From Rhizobium sp. 2MFCol3.1 (lineage in GTDB: Bacteria; Pseudomonadota; Alphaproteobacteria; Rhizobiales; Rhizobiaceae), in NCBI RefSeq assembly GCF_000377565.1, contig NZ_KB898353.1, forward strand, positions 434,001-498,000: a stretch of 64,000 nt of DNA, given 5' to 3'. Numbering within the stretch: the stretch's first letter is position 1; each line of letters starts with the position of its first letter. The position numbers were made by a program, and so were the translations under genes. Below the pieces are notes generated by a model that worked only from the letters and a program-made list of their open reading frames with translations, was not told the origin of the DNA and did not search any database. Positions 8,804 through 17,557 of the stretch are shown in pieces.

Positions 8804-8950
8804 TCAGCCAGCCAACGTGAAATAGATCCAGGCCGCGACAAAGGCGGCGATCACCACGACGATCGAGATCAGCTTGCGCAGCCATGGGCGTGGCGGCTTC
8901 GGCGTCTTCTGCGGCGCGGGCTTGCGGAACTGGATGACGTTATCGCTCAT
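8804..8950 (-). CDS. Small single-span membrane protein
   Basis: A 48-residue reading frame. Residues 1-25 are Pro/Lys/Arg-rich and cytoplasmic in character (FRKPAPQKTPKPPRPWLRK), followed by one hydrophobic helix (LISIVVVIAAFVAAWIYF) and a short tail. The basic flank before the helix predicts an N-in orientation. GAGGA lies about ten bases before the ATG. It points back toward the siderophore receptor terminator. I do not recognise the family. The membrane helix and ribosome-binding site support it being real. Confidence 0.6.
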   Translation of the reverse strand: MSDNVIQFRKPAPQKTPKPPRPWLRKLISIVVVIAAFVAAWIYFTLAG

Positions 8951-9233
8951 CTCGCCTGTTTCCTCGTTCTAACGGACGACATCATGCTCCCATAGCAGCG
9001 TCAACTTAAATGAAAAAGCCGGTGATCGTGCCGCCCGTCTTTTTTCTGCTGATGGCAACCGAAGTGCAACTCCAACGGCCGTCATATCAGCTTCTACATT
9101 TAGGGGTTTCCCGGCGCGTGTCTGCGCCAAAATATTATCCCTGCCGGCGCGCTTGTTCTCGCCCCAGCGCCATGGACAGCGCCATTCCCGTCCCCTATGA
9201 AACAAGAGAATTTCTGGTTCATTTGGTGGCTTT

Positions 9234-12176
9234 ATGACTTATCAGTTCACGTCCGGCCATTGGCCCATCGGCGGCGGCGAGACCGGAGAACTTGTTCGCC
9301 GTTTCGATTGGGCGGCGACCTCGCTTGGCCCGATCAGCGAGTGGCCGCAGAACCTGAGAATCAAGGTCAATTCGATCGTCAATTCGCCCATCCCGCAGGT
9401 GCTGATGTGGGGCGATGATCATGTGATGATCTACAACGACGGCTACGTGGAAATTGCCGGCAACTACCACCCGCGTGCGCTCGGCGCGACGGTTCCCGGC
9501 ATCTGGCCTGAGATTTGGGATTGGAACAGCAAGATTCTCGAAGCCGGCTTTCGCGGTGAGGTCCAGTCCTACCGCGACCAGAAGATGGTTCTGCATCGCC
9601 ACGGCGTCCCTGAGGAAGTCGTCTTCGACCTGTTCTACACGCCGATCTATGATGACGACGGCAAGGTGAACGGCGTTCTCTGCACCGTGCTTGAAAACAC
9701 CGACAAGGTGAAGGCGGTGGCCGAGCTCGCGGAAAGCCGCGAGGAGCTGAAACGGCTGACAGATGCGCTTCCCATCCTCGTCGGTTTCATCGATCGCGGC
9801 CATATCTACCGCTTTGCCAACCAGGGCTACATGGAATGGTTCGGGCTCGATGCGGCCGATGTCGTCGGCAAGCATGTGTCCGATGTGATCGGCCAGGCGA
9901 GCTACCAGACACGTCTTCCTTTGGTCGAGCAGGCGATGGCCGGCGACCGCATCATCACCGACACATCTATTGCCCGGCCTGATGGGACGGATCGCAACGT
10001 CGAGATACGCTATGTGCCCCGGCGGACGTCGAGCGGCGATGTTGAAGGCATCTATGTGGTGATGATCGACATCGAGGATCGCAAGCGCTCCGAAGTGGCC
10101 CTGCAGCGCAGCAACGGTCGTTTCCGCGCGGCGGTAAACGCCGTTCATGGCGTGATCTGGACGAACGCCGCCGACGGACGCATGCTCGGCGAACAGCCGG
10201 CATGGTCGGCGCTGACGGGGCAGCCTTTCGAGAGCTACCAGGGTTACGGCTGGGCGGACGCTGTTCACCCGGATGATCAGGATGGCTCGGTCGAGAGCTG
10301 GAAAGCGGCAGTCGCGGCGAAATCGACCTATGTCCACGAGCACAGGGTTCGGCGCGCCGATGGCGTCTACAGGACGTTCGCCATTCGCGGCGTTCCGATC
10401 TTCGACGCGTCGGGCGAGATCGAGGAATGGGTCGGCGTTCACACCGATATCACCGAGCAGCGCGAGGCCGAGGCCAGCCTTCAGGAACACGCAACCAGCC
10501 TCGAACGGCAGGTGCGCCATCGCGTGCGGGCCGAGGAGCAGCTGCGGCAGCTGAACGAAAGCCTTGAGGCACGGGTCGAGGCCGAAATCGCCGAGCGCCA
10601 TCAGACCGAGCGCGCGCTGCAGCAGGCGCAGAAGATGGAAGCGATCGGCCAGCTGACGGGCGGTGTGGCGCATGACTTCAACAATCTCTTGCAGGTGGTC
10701 TCCGGCAACCTGCAGCTCCTGTCCAAGGATTTGATGGGCAATGAGCGGGCGGAGCGGCGCCTGGCCAATGCGCTCGCCGGCGTCAATCGCGGCGCGAAGC
10801 TCGCAAGTCAGCTCCTCGCCTTCGGCCGCCGGCAGGCGCTGGAGCCCCGGGTTATCAATATCGCCCGCTTTATCGGCGGCATGGACGATTTGTTGCGGCG
10901 TTCGCTGGGCGAAGCCGTCGAGATCGAGGTCATAACCAGCGGCGGGCTGTGGAACACCTATGCCGACCCCAACCAAGTGGAAAACGCACTGCTCAACCTG
11001 GCGATCAACGCGCGCGACGCGATGAGCGGTTCCGGCAAGCTGACGATCGAGATGGGCAACGCGGCGCTCGACCAGGAATATGCGCGCAGCCATCAGGAGG
11101 TGATGCCCGGCCAGTACGTGATGCTCGCGGTCACCGATACCGGAACGGGCATGTCGCCGGATATCTTGAACAAGGTGTTCGAGCCGTTCTTCTCTACCAA
11201 GCCGGAGGGCAAGGGAACCGGGCTCGGGCTGTCCATGGTTTATGGCTTCGTCAAGCAATCGGGCGGACATGTGAAGATCTACAGCGAGGTGGATCAGGGA
11301 ACAACCGTGCGCATCTATCTGCCGCGTTCTGTGGCCGACGAGGACCGCGAGGTGACCGTCCACGGCGGGCCTGTGGTCGGCGGCACGGAGACGGTGCTTG
11401 TGGTCGAGGATGACGAGGAAGTCCGCTCGATCGTCGTCGAGACGCTGTCCGATCTCGGCTACAGCGTATTGACCGCCAAGGACGCGCAGGCCGGACTGAA
11501 TGTCATCGAAAGCGGCATGCAGATCGACGTGATCTTCACTGACGTCGTCATGCCCGGGCCGCTGAAGAGCAGCGAGATGGCGCGGCGTGCGAAGGAGCGG
11601 CTACCCGGCGTGGCAGTGCTCTTCACCTCAGGCTACACGGAAAACTCGATCGTGCACGGCGGAAGGCTCGACCCCGGCGTCGAGCTGCTGTCGAAGCCCT
11701 ATACGAGAGAGGCGCTGGCGCGCCGGCTTCGCCATGTGATCGCCAACCAGAAGCAGGTCAGCCAGGCGTCGTCGCCGCGAAACACGGCGCCGATCGATCA
11801 GCCCGTTGCCGCGGTAGGTCCGCGCATTCTGCTTGTCGAGGACGATTTCCTGATCCGCTCGAACACGGCGGAAATGCTGCTCGATCTGGGGCATCAGGTG
11901 ACGGAAGCGGCGGATGGCGCGGAGGCGCTGGAGTTCCTGCAGGCTAACGAGATCGACGTGCTGGTCGCGGATATCGGCTTGCCTGATATCAACGGCATCG
12001 ACCTTGCCATTGCCGTGCTTCGTCTGCATCCAGACGTCGCCGTCGTCTTCGCGACGGGCGAACACAGTCTGCCGGCGGGCGCTCCCGCCAAGGCCTTCCT
12101 GCTGAGGAAGCCCTATTCCGAGATGGAGCTGAAATCGGCGGTCGAGCGAGCTTGGGCGACCAAGCGTCAGGGGTAG
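9234..12176 (+). CDS. Hybrid sensor histidine kinase, PAS domains and two receivers
   Basis: A 980-residue soluble-looking hybrid kinase with no membrane segment. In order: a PAS/GAF-like N-terminal sensor (about 1-165), PAS domains (about 170-285 and 295-415), a coiled coil (415-465), the dimerisation box GGVAHDFNNLL with phospho-acceptor His480, the ATP-binding domain (NLAINARDAM; DTGTGM; GKGTGLGLSM), a receiver with Asp770 (FTDVVMPG), and a second receiver with Asp913 (VADIGLPD). No output domain follows, so a separate response regulator is expected. It stands as a single gene between the small membrane protein and a bidirectional terminator. The PAS pattern resembles cytosolic redox or light sensors, but no cofactor cysteine or haem ligand is obvious. 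Confidence 0.92.
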   Translation: MTYQFTSGHWPIGGGETGELVRRFDWAATSLGPISEWPQNLRIKVNSIVNSPIPQVLMWGDDHVMIYNDGYVEIAGNYHPRALGATVPGIWPEIWDWNSKILEAGFRGEVQSYRDQKMVLHRHGVPEEVVFDLFYTPIYDDDGKVNGVLCTVLENTDKVKAVAELAESREELKRLTDALPILVGFIDRGHIYRFANQGYMEWFGLDAADVVGKHVSDVIGQASYQTRLPLVEQAMAGDRIITDTSIARPDGTDRNVEIRYVPRRTSSGDVEGIYVVMIDIEDRKRSEVALQRSNGRFRAAVNAVHGVIWTNAADGRMLGEQPAWSALTGQPFESYQGYGWADAVHPDDQDGSVESWKAAVAAKSTYVHEHRVRRADGVYRTFAIRGVPIFDASGEIEEWVGVHTDITEQREAEASLQEHATSLERQVRHRVRAEEQLRQLNESLEARVEAEIAERHQTERALQQAQKMEAIGQLTGGVAHDFNNLLQVVSGNLQLLSKDLMGNERAERRLANALAGVNRGAKLASQLLAFGRRQALEPRVINIARFIGGMDDLLRRSLGEAVEIEVITSGGLWNTYADPNQVENALLNLAINARDAMSGSGKLTIEMGNAALDQEYARSHQEVMPGQYVMLAVTDTGTGMSPDILNKVFEPFFSTKPEGKGTGLGLSMVYGFVKQSGGHVKIYSEVDQGTTVRIYLPRSVADEDREVTVHGGPVVGGTETVLVVEDDEEVRSIVVETLSDLGYSVLTAKDAQAGLNVIESGMQIDVIFTDVVMPGPLKSSEMARRAKERLPGVAVLFTSGYTENSIVHGGRLDPGVELLSKPYTREALARRLRHVIANQKQVSQASSPRNTAPIDQPVAAVGPRILLVEDDFLIRSNTAEMLLDLGHQVTEAADGAEALEFLQANEIDVLVADIGLPDINGIDLAIAVLRLHPDVAVVFATGEHSLPAGAPAKAFLLRKPYSEMELKSAVERAWATKRQG

Positions 12177-12197
12177 CTCGACCCCGCGAAGGACGAC

Positions 12198-12219
12198 GCC
12201 GGCCAAGCGATTGGCCGGC
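12198..12219. terminator. Bidirectional terminator
   Basis: A perfect 9-bp GC-rich stem (GCCGGCCAA, loop GCGA, TTGGCCGGC) between the converging kinase and DapA-family genes. T-rich tracts are weak on both sides, so termination efficiency is uncertain. Confidence 0.6.
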
Positions 12220-12241
12220 GCATATGCTGTTGTCGTAAAAC

Positions 12242-13183
12242 TCAGGCAGCCTTCGGGTAGCGCGAGGCGTACCAGCTGCGGAAGAGCTCGTACTGCTTTT
12301 CGAGGTGACGGCGCTGCGAGGCGCTGAGCTTGTCGCTCTCGTTGAAGTGCAACGAATAGCGATCGTCGCCGTTCAGCACCAAGAGATACTTGTAGTGCAG
12401 CACGAGATCAGGACCCTCGTCATAGGTCGAGAGCACCATCAGCGCTTCTTCCAGTTCGCGCGCATCGCGGCGTGCTTGCGCGTCGCCCTTGGCGGCCTTT
12501 TCGCAGAGCGAGACGAGGTGCAGGACTTCCTTGGGAAGCGCGTTGCCGATGCCGGTGATCGCGCCGCCGGCGCCGCAATTGACGAAGCCGTGGTAGACGC
12601 CGGTGTCGACGCCGACCATCAGGGTCAGCGCGTCATCGCCGGCGGTGATGTTTTCGGCTGCGTAAGTCATATCAGCCTTGCCGCCGAATTCCTTGAAGCC
12701 GACAAGGTTGGAGAAGCGCGAGCGGAGGTCGAAGAACAAGTCGGCGCGGGTGGCGAAGCCGTAGTAGGGGCTGTTGTAGATGACGGCGGGCAGGTCCTTG
12801 CCGGCGGCAAGAACGGCCGAGAAGTGGTCGCGCTGTGCGGCGACGGAAGAGCCGCGTGACAGGACGCGCGGGATAACCATCAGGCCCTTGGCGCCGACCT
12901 TGGCGGCGTGCGCGGCATGGCTGACGGCCGACTGCGTATTGATCGCGCCGGTGCCGACGACGACAGGGACGCCCGCTTCCGCGAGCCGCTTGACGCCTTC
13001 CTGGCGCTGCTCGTCGGTCAGAAGCGGCCAATCACCCATCGAGCCGCAGTAGACGACGCCCGACATGCCGGCCGCGACAAGTTCCTTGCCCTTTTCCACC
13101 AGCGCGTCGAAGTTCGGGCTGCGGTCGGGATTGCACGGCGTCATCAGCGCCGGGATGCAACCTTTGAAAACTGAATCTGCCAT
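12242..13183 (-). CDS. Dihydrodipicolinate synthase (DapA) family aldolase
   Basis: A 313-residue TIM-barrel lyase. The Schiff-base lysine is Lys164 in NLVGFKEFGG and the catalytic tyrosine lies in VIYNSPYYG (around 136-141). Family members cleave or condense pyruvate with an aldehyde (DapA, NanA, KDG aldolase) or deaminate hydroxyproline-derived rings. It is paired with a GntR/FCD regulator and shares an operator-like site with it, so it is a catabolic paralogue rather than the lysine biosynthesis enzyme. An unusual NCGAGGAITGIGNALP replaces the common GGxGxISVxxN segment. Substrate unknown. Confidence 0.88.
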   Translation of the reverse strand: MADSVFKGCIPALMTPCNPDRSPNFDALVEKGKELVAAGMSGVVYCGSMGDWPLLTDEQRQEGVKRLAEAGVPVVVGTGAINTQSAVSHAAHAAKVGAKGLMVIPRVLSRGSSVAAQRDHFSAVLAAGKDLPAVIYNSPYYGFATRADLFFDLRSRFSNLVGFKEFGGKADMTYAAENITAGDDALTLMVGVDTGVYHGFVNCGAGGAITGIGNALPKEVLHLVSLCEKAAKGDAQARRDARELEEALMVLSTYDEGPDLVLHYKYLLVLNGDDRYSLHFNESDKLSASQRRHLEKQYELFRSWYASRYPKAA

Positions 13184-13272
13184 CTGTATTTTTCCTCTTT
13201 GATCGCCGAACGAGGGCTAGCGCGAAGCTCCGCCCATTTGCCGAGACCGTATCTATCACCATGCCGACTTCG

Positions 13273-13282
13273 TGTCGACAAT
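13273..13282. promoter_or_regulatory. Putative GntR operator upstream of DapA-family gene
   Basis: TGTCGACAAT with the perfect 8-bp palindrome TGTCGACA, about 90 bases upstream of the DapA-family start. An identical 10-mer lies upstream of the GntR gene itself (14111-14120), the arrangement expected for an autoregulating FCD-type GntR repressor. Confidence 0.6.
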
Positions 13283-13311
13283 AAAAATACAAAAGCAAAT
13301 CGCTTCGAGAA

Positions 13312-14040
13312 CTAGAGCGGCAGCCTTGCCGTCTGCCGGTTGTCGGCGGTGATGTAGGAGCGGATCTGGCTGACGATCTGGTCGGCATGGGCGGCGGCCA
13401 GCTTATCGGCGCCGTCGATGTCTCGATTGATGATAGCCTGGATCATATCCTCGTGCTCGCCAACATATTGGCGCGGCAGCACGTCGTTGAAGGACGAATA
13501 GTAGAGCCTGAGGATCCTGCGGCCCTGGTCAAGCAAGCGGGTGAAGAGATCCGTGTAATAGCGATTGCGGCCGGCCTCGGCGATGGCGACGTGGAAATCG
13601 CGGTTGGTGGCGATCATCCCCAGCACGTCGCGCGCCTCGACGGCGGTCTGGAATTGCAGCTGCAGCGCCCGGATGCCGTCGATGTCGGATGCCTGATGAT
13701 TGGCTGCCGCGAGCCGCGTCGTCACGCGGTACATCAGCGTCAGCGCATCGAAGAACTCGCCCAGCCCGAGAAAGTCGATGTTGGAGACGATCGTCGTGCG
13801 GTTGGTGAGCGTGGTGATCAACCCCTCGGCCGCCAGCCGTACCAGAGCCTCGCGGATAGGGGTGCGCGACAGCGCGAAGCGGTCCGAAAGCTGCTGCTCG
13901 TCGACGGGGCTGCCCGGCGCCAGCTTGAGCTCGATGATCTCGTTGCGCAGGGTTTCATAGACCGTCGAGACCCCGTAGCCTCGCTTGTGTACCGGCTGCT
14001 TCTCCGTGTCGTCCCGCTCCGCCAAATGTAAGTCCTCCAT
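13312..14040 (-). CDS. GntR-family regulator with FCD domain
   Basis: A 242-residue regulator. The N-terminal winged helix (VYETLRNEIIELKLAPGSPVD, then LSDRFALSRTPIREALVRLAAEGLI) is followed by an all-helical FCD ligand domain with metal-binding-type residues (NRDFHVAIAEAG and GEHEDMIQAI). Start taken at MEDLHLAERDD; longer readings run through the putative operator. It lies 128 bases upstream of the DapA-family gene in the same direction and probably controls it. Ligand likely a small carboxylate or sugar acid, unproven. Confidence 0.9.
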   Translation of the reverse strand: MEDLHLAERDDTEKQPVHKRGYGVSTVYETLRNEIIELKLAPGSPVDEQQLSDRFALSRTPIREALVRLAAEGLITTLTNRTTIVSNIDFLGLGEFFDALTLMYRVTTRLAAANHQASDIDGIRALQLQFQTAVEARDVLGMIATNRDFHVAIAEAGRNRYYTDLFTRLLDQGRRILRLYYSSFNDVLPRQYVGEHEDMIQAIINRDIDGADKLAAAHADQIVSQIRSYITADNRQTARLPL

Positions 14041-14110
14041 AGGCCGCCGCAAATTCTTGTCACTTGCTACATAGCAGGGAACGCGATGAAGCATCAAATA
14101 ATATATTCTA

Positions 14111-14120
14111 TGTCGACAAT
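14111..14120. promoter_or_regulatory. Putative GntR autoregulatory operator
   Basis: TGTCGACAAT, identical to the site at 13273-13282, located 71 bases before the GntR start codon in an AT-rich promoter-like region. Confidence 0.6.
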
Positions 14121-14304
14121 GGCCCATGCATCACTCATAAAAAGGTGAGGACTATTGTCATGAATCAAGCGGCCATGTTGGCGTCGTGATATGGCTCGCT
14201 CCGTCTCCATGAGATCTTTGGTCCTGTGGGGTGGATGGACGATAATGCCGTTATAGATTTATCCGCTAGGGCCCGAGGGCCAAACTGATTGAAGGGTTGA
14301 ATGT

Positions 14305-14919
14305 ATGTCGATTGCGACTGAGATCTCGCCGGTAACCGAGGACACGCGCACCAAGCGACTGAAGGCCGCGACGCATGCAGCGCATGAGCGCCTGGACAAG
14401 CGCATCATGCAGCTTAATCCCTTCGCGGACCGGGAGAGCTACGCTCGCCTCGTCACCATGCAGTACCTTTTTCACCGGGATCTCGATGCCCTGTTCTTCA
14501 ATGAAGAGCTCGACGCCTTGCTTCCCGATCTCGCCGGTCGCCGGAGACTGGCGCTGATCGAGCAGGATTTTGCCGATCTCGACGTCGAGATGCCGAAAGC
14601 GGAGAGCGCACCGACATTCGCCAGGGGAGAGAAGGTCGCGCTTGGGGAAGCCCTCGGATGGCTCTACGTGATCGAAGGCTCCAATCTCGGCGCCGCCTTC
14701 CTTTTGAAATACGCGGCCAAGCTCGGCCTCGACGAGAACATGGGCGCGCGCCACCTCGCCGGCGCGCCGGAAGGGCGTGGCCTGCATTGGCGCACGTTCA
14801 CGGCAGCGCTCGATAGCGTCGAGTTGAGTGAGGACGAAGAGCGGGCGGTCATAACAGGGGCGGACGCCGCCTTCGCGCGCGTCTATGACTTCGCGGAACT
14901 CGCCTTCGCCGGGCGCTGA
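14305..14919 (+). CDS. Biliverdin-producing heme oxygenase
   Basis: A 204-residue all-helical protein of the bacterial heme oxygenase family, which opens heme to biliverdin, CO and iron. The proximal ligand is His27 in LKAATHAAHERLD (T-x3-H). The distal helix glycine motif appears in GEALGWLYVIEGSNLGAAFL at about residues 113-132. Length matches the family. AGGG precedes the ATG. It is not next to a bacteriophytochrome or a heme-uptake operon, so it could serve iron release or chromophore supply; the sequence does not decide. A small gene of unknown function converges with it. Confidence 0.85.
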   Translation: MSIATEISPVTEDTRTKRLKAATHAAHERLDKRIMQLNPFADRESYARLVTMQYLFHRDLDALFFNEELDALLPDLAGRRRLALIEQDFADLDVEMPKAESAPTFARGEKVALGEALGWLYVIEGSNLGAAFLLKYAAKLGLDENMGARHLAGAPEGRGLHWRTFTAALDSVELSEDEERAVITGADAAFARVYDFAELAFAGR

Positions 14920-14966
14920 CATCGCCGAGCTACATTGACACAGCCTGTGCCGGCGCTCCAGCCGGC

Positions 14967-15194
14967 TCAGGTCAGGATCAGGAAATTGGCGCAACTCGCA
15001 TCGACGCTTCCGATGCGGATTCGGTGTTCGGTCGCGGCGGACAGCGGCCGGAAAATAACTCGCTTGGCCGCCTTCGCGCGTCGCAGCAATTCTTCGCCGG
15101 CAAACAACAGTCCGTCTTTCTCGGTCATTTCGTAGGCGACATGGCCGTTATGACCGTCATCGGCAATGGTGATCGTCCCCAATCCTGAACGCAT
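14967..15194 (-). CDS. Hypothetical small protein
   Basis: A 75-residue soluble protein. Start chosen at ATG 15194 because GAGGGAGG lies ten bases upstream; longer readings lack such support. The sequence (TITIADDGHNGHVAYEMTEKDGLLFAGEELLRRA, then RVIFRPL) suggests a small alpha/beta fold. It converges with the heme oxygenase gene. I do not recognise the family. Confidence 0.55.
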   Translation of the reverse strand: MRSGLGTITIADDGHNGHVAYEMTEKDGLLFAGEELLRRAKAAKRVIFRPLSAATEHRIRIGSVDASCANFLILT

Positions 15195-15541
15195 TATATG
15201 AGCCTCCCTCGCATTGTGCATATCGTGCATTAGGGAGATAAAAAGTTCAACGCTTGGAAAGGGTTGTCCACCTTTTGGACAAGGGGTAGCGGACAAAGAA
15301 AAAGCCTCGCGAAGGGCGAGGCTGAAGTTTCGGCCACATCGGGGAAAACGAATGCGACCAAAGCGCTCTTAGCCTATTGCCTACGTCGTTAACAGGCCAG
15401 AATCTGTCGGCTTGGTACGCATGGCAAGAATATCTCGGCTGGCTCTGTGCTTGACGGCACCAAGATGTATAGACAAAATTCCGCCTGATAACTGGGTCGC
15501 CATCGGATTGCCGCCCCGACTTGAGAATACGGGGTGCCGGC
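15195..15541. other. Intergenic region with inverted repeats and RNA terminator
   Basis: This stretch separates the leftward small gene from the rightward dimethylformamidase-like gene. It holds an inverted repeat TTGTCCA-N5-TGGACAA (15264-15282), about 70 bases before the small gene and possibly its operator. It also holds the candidate leftward RNA and its terminator, listed separately. Confidence 0.5.
15291..15400 (-). ncRNA. Candidate small RNA ending in a strong terminator
   Basis: On the minus strand a perfect 7-bp GC stem (GCCTCGC, loop CCTTC, GCGAGGC; 15304-15322) is followed by TTTTTCTTTG, a strong intrinsic terminator. No leftward gene feeds it: the nearest sequence upstream is the 5' end of a rightward gene. 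The region before it is rich in short pairings and has no start codon with a ribosome-binding site. The 5' end is a guess from a weak -35/-10-like pair near 15395-15430. I cannot assign a family. Confidence 0.45.
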
Positions 15542-17557
15542 ATGCGAAAGCGATTGAACCACGACGCAATGGCTGCGGTTGGTTTCATCGAGCCGTGGAG
15601 CGTGAAGGCCAGCTCGGCCACGGGCGCCTTTCTGTCCTGCGTTGATCCGAACGCAAGCGTCAGGATCGTCACGCTTGATCGCGACGAAGCAGTGGCAGTC
15701 GAATGGGAGATCGAACGGCATTCGGATGCGCTTTCGATCCGCCAGTACGAACTCGGCTCCTGGGCGGAGATCCCGGCTACAGCCCTTCATTCCGACGTCT
15801 ATGAACTGTCCCTCGAAATCCTCTTCACCAGGAACGAGACCACGAAGCCGGTTGTCGCGATCGGTCCGCTGCTCTTGAACCTGGAGCCGGATGGCCGCTT
15901 GGTTGCCGTGGTCGAGGGCGAATGCGAATGCCATGCCGTCGCCGATGTCCGTAACGAGCGATGGTATCAGCTCGACGTCTCCGTTTCGCCGGGCGCGGTG
16001 GGTTACAGGGTCAGGCGTGCTGACCGGCAGGTCGTAGCGGAATGCACGATCCCGCGCGTCGCGGCGGATATCACCGGGCCGATCTGCATCGGCGGCGTCT
16101 CGGATCGATCGCGCCAGACCTTGAATGCCAGGCTCGGCCGCATCCGGCTAACCAGCGCCGACCATACCACGCAGTGGCGCTTTCCCACGCGCGGTCCGGT
16201 AAGCGATATTCCGCCCGTGCAGCAGGGCGACCCTGCAATCATCCTCCACAATACGCCGACATTTGCGGTCGCCTCGCCGCGCTTTACCGGCGAGATCCAT
16301 GACCCCCGGCTAGCCCCAGATCATTTCGATGCCATCCACCTGCACGACGATGACTTCAGCGGTTTCGACTGGGCGGCGGATCTGACTGTCCACATCCCCG
16401 AGGATGCCCGATCCGGCGTCTATGCGCTCGAGATAAGGACCGATCGCGGGATGGAGAGGCTGCCCTTCTTCGTTCGCCCACTCGAGCCTCAATCGAACGT
16501 GGCGGTGTTGCTGCCGACCGCGACCTATCTCGCCTACGCCGACGAACAACTACCGCCGCATCGCTACCCCTGGCATGGAAGCGACCGTGCGCATCTGTTC
16601 GCGATCGACAACAATTTCCTCAGCCTCTACGACACGCACAGCGATCTCAGCGGCGTCAGCCTCACCTCGACCCGGCGCCCGCGCGCGACATTGAGAGATG
16701 ACTATCACTACCCCCTGTCGAACTCGCCGCATCTTCTCCCGGTCGATTTGCAACTGCTGAAGTTTTACGCACGGCACGGCATCGCGGTCGATGTGCTGAC
16801 CGATCGCGATCTTCATGATGATGGCGTCGAGAGCCTTTCGCCCTATCGGCTGGCGTTGACGGGCAGTCATCCGGAATATTGGTCGTCGGCGATGATGAAC
16901 GGGCTGGATCGCTATCTCGCCTCCGGCGGCAGCCTCGGCTATCTCGGCGGCAACGGCTTTTACTGGGTCGTCGCCTTTGACGGCGACAAGATGGAACTGC
17001 GGCGCGGCAAGAACGATATCTGGAGCGGCCGGCCGGGCGAAATGCACCTCTCGATGACTGGCGAGCCGGGCGGAAACTGGGAAGATCGCGGCAATCGCCA
17101 CCCCCAGGCGCTTGTTGGTGTCACCTATGTGATGATGAGCTTCGGCCCATCGCGCCCCTACCGCCGGCTGGAAGGGAGCTACGGCGCTGAGTATGCATGG
17201 CTGTTCGATGGTGTCGGCGAGGTTTTCGGCAATAGCGGCACGGTGCTCGGTGGTGCGGCGGGATACGAAGTCGATGCGGCGCTGCGCTCGGAGGAAACGC
17301 CAGCCAACCTCGTTCGGCTGGCGGTCGCGGATGGTTTCGACGACAGCTTTCAGGTGCGTCCTGATCTCTGGTTTGCCGATGGTGAAGCGGAGCGGGCCGC
17401 GATGCGGCGATCGGATATGACGATCTACCGGCACGACGCCGGCGGATTGGTGTTTTCCGCCAGCTCCGTTGCGTGGATCGGCGCCCTGCCGGCGCCGGGA
17501 GAAGACAATGATGTCGGCCGCATCATGCTCAATCTCGTCGGCCGGTTCAGAGCTTAA
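15542..17557 (+). CDS. N,N-dimethylformamidase large-subunit-like protein
   Basis: A 671-residue protein matching the large (beta) subunit of dimethylformamidase, an iron-dependent amidohydrolase. The N-terminal third is beta-rich with a lectin-like segment. The C-terminal domain carries the family signatures YHYPLSNSPHLLPVDLQLLKFY, LALTGSHPEYWS and GGSLGYLGGNGFYWVV (about residues 390-480). Start taken at ATG 15542, with GGGG eight bases upstream. The small alpha subunit usually encoded next to it is absent here. It converges with an ABC importer of the nitrate/sulfonate/taurine type, so the substrate may be another amide or C-N compound. Confidence 0.8.
   Translation: MRKRLNHDAMAAVGFIEPWSVKASSATGAFLSCVDPNASVRIVTLDRDEAVAVEWEIERHSDALSIRQYELGSWAEIPATALHSDVYELSLEILFTRNETTKPVVAIGPLLLNLEPDGRLVAVVEGECECHAVADVRNERWYQLDVSVSPGAVGYRVRRADRQVVAECTIPRVAADITGPICIGGVSDRSRQTLNARLGRIRLTSADHTTQWRFPTRGPVSDIPPVQQGDPAIILHNTPTFAVASPRFTGEIHDPRLAPDHFDAIHLHDDDFSGFDWAADLTVHIPEDARSGVYALEIRTDRGMERLPFFVRPLEPQSNVAVLLPTATYLAYADEQLPPHRYPWHGSDRAHLFAIDNNFLSLYDTHSDLSGVSLTSTRRPRATLRDDYHYPLSNSPHLLPVDLQLLKFYARHGIAVDVLTDRDLHDDGVESLSPYRLALTGSHPEYWSSAMMNGLDRYLASGGSLGYLGGNGFYWVVAFDGDKMELRRGKNDIWSGRPGEMHLSMTGEPGGNWEDRGNRHPQALVGVTYVMMSFGPSRPYRRLEGSYGAEYAWLFDGVGEVFGNSGTVLGGAAGYEVDAALRSEETPANLVRLAVADGFDDSFQVRPDLWFADGEAERAAMRRSDMTIYRHDAGGLVFSASSVAWIGALPAPGEDNDVGRIMLNLVGRFRA

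Noticed and set aside
9219..11363. Long leftward open frame of about 714 codons opposite the histidine kinase
   Set aside because: The plus strand encodes an intact kinase with all catalytic motifs; the reverse frame has low-complexity composition typical of the antisense of high-GC genes and no recognisable domain.
15291..15400. Assignment of the candidate small RNA to the mmgR family
   Set aside because: The UUUCCUCCCU loop I associate with that family is not present, so no family name is given.
15247..15672. Leftward 141-codon frame overlapping the dimethylformamidase-like start
   Set aside because: It runs through a strong leftward terminator and overlaps a well-supported gene, so a non-coding explanation fits better.
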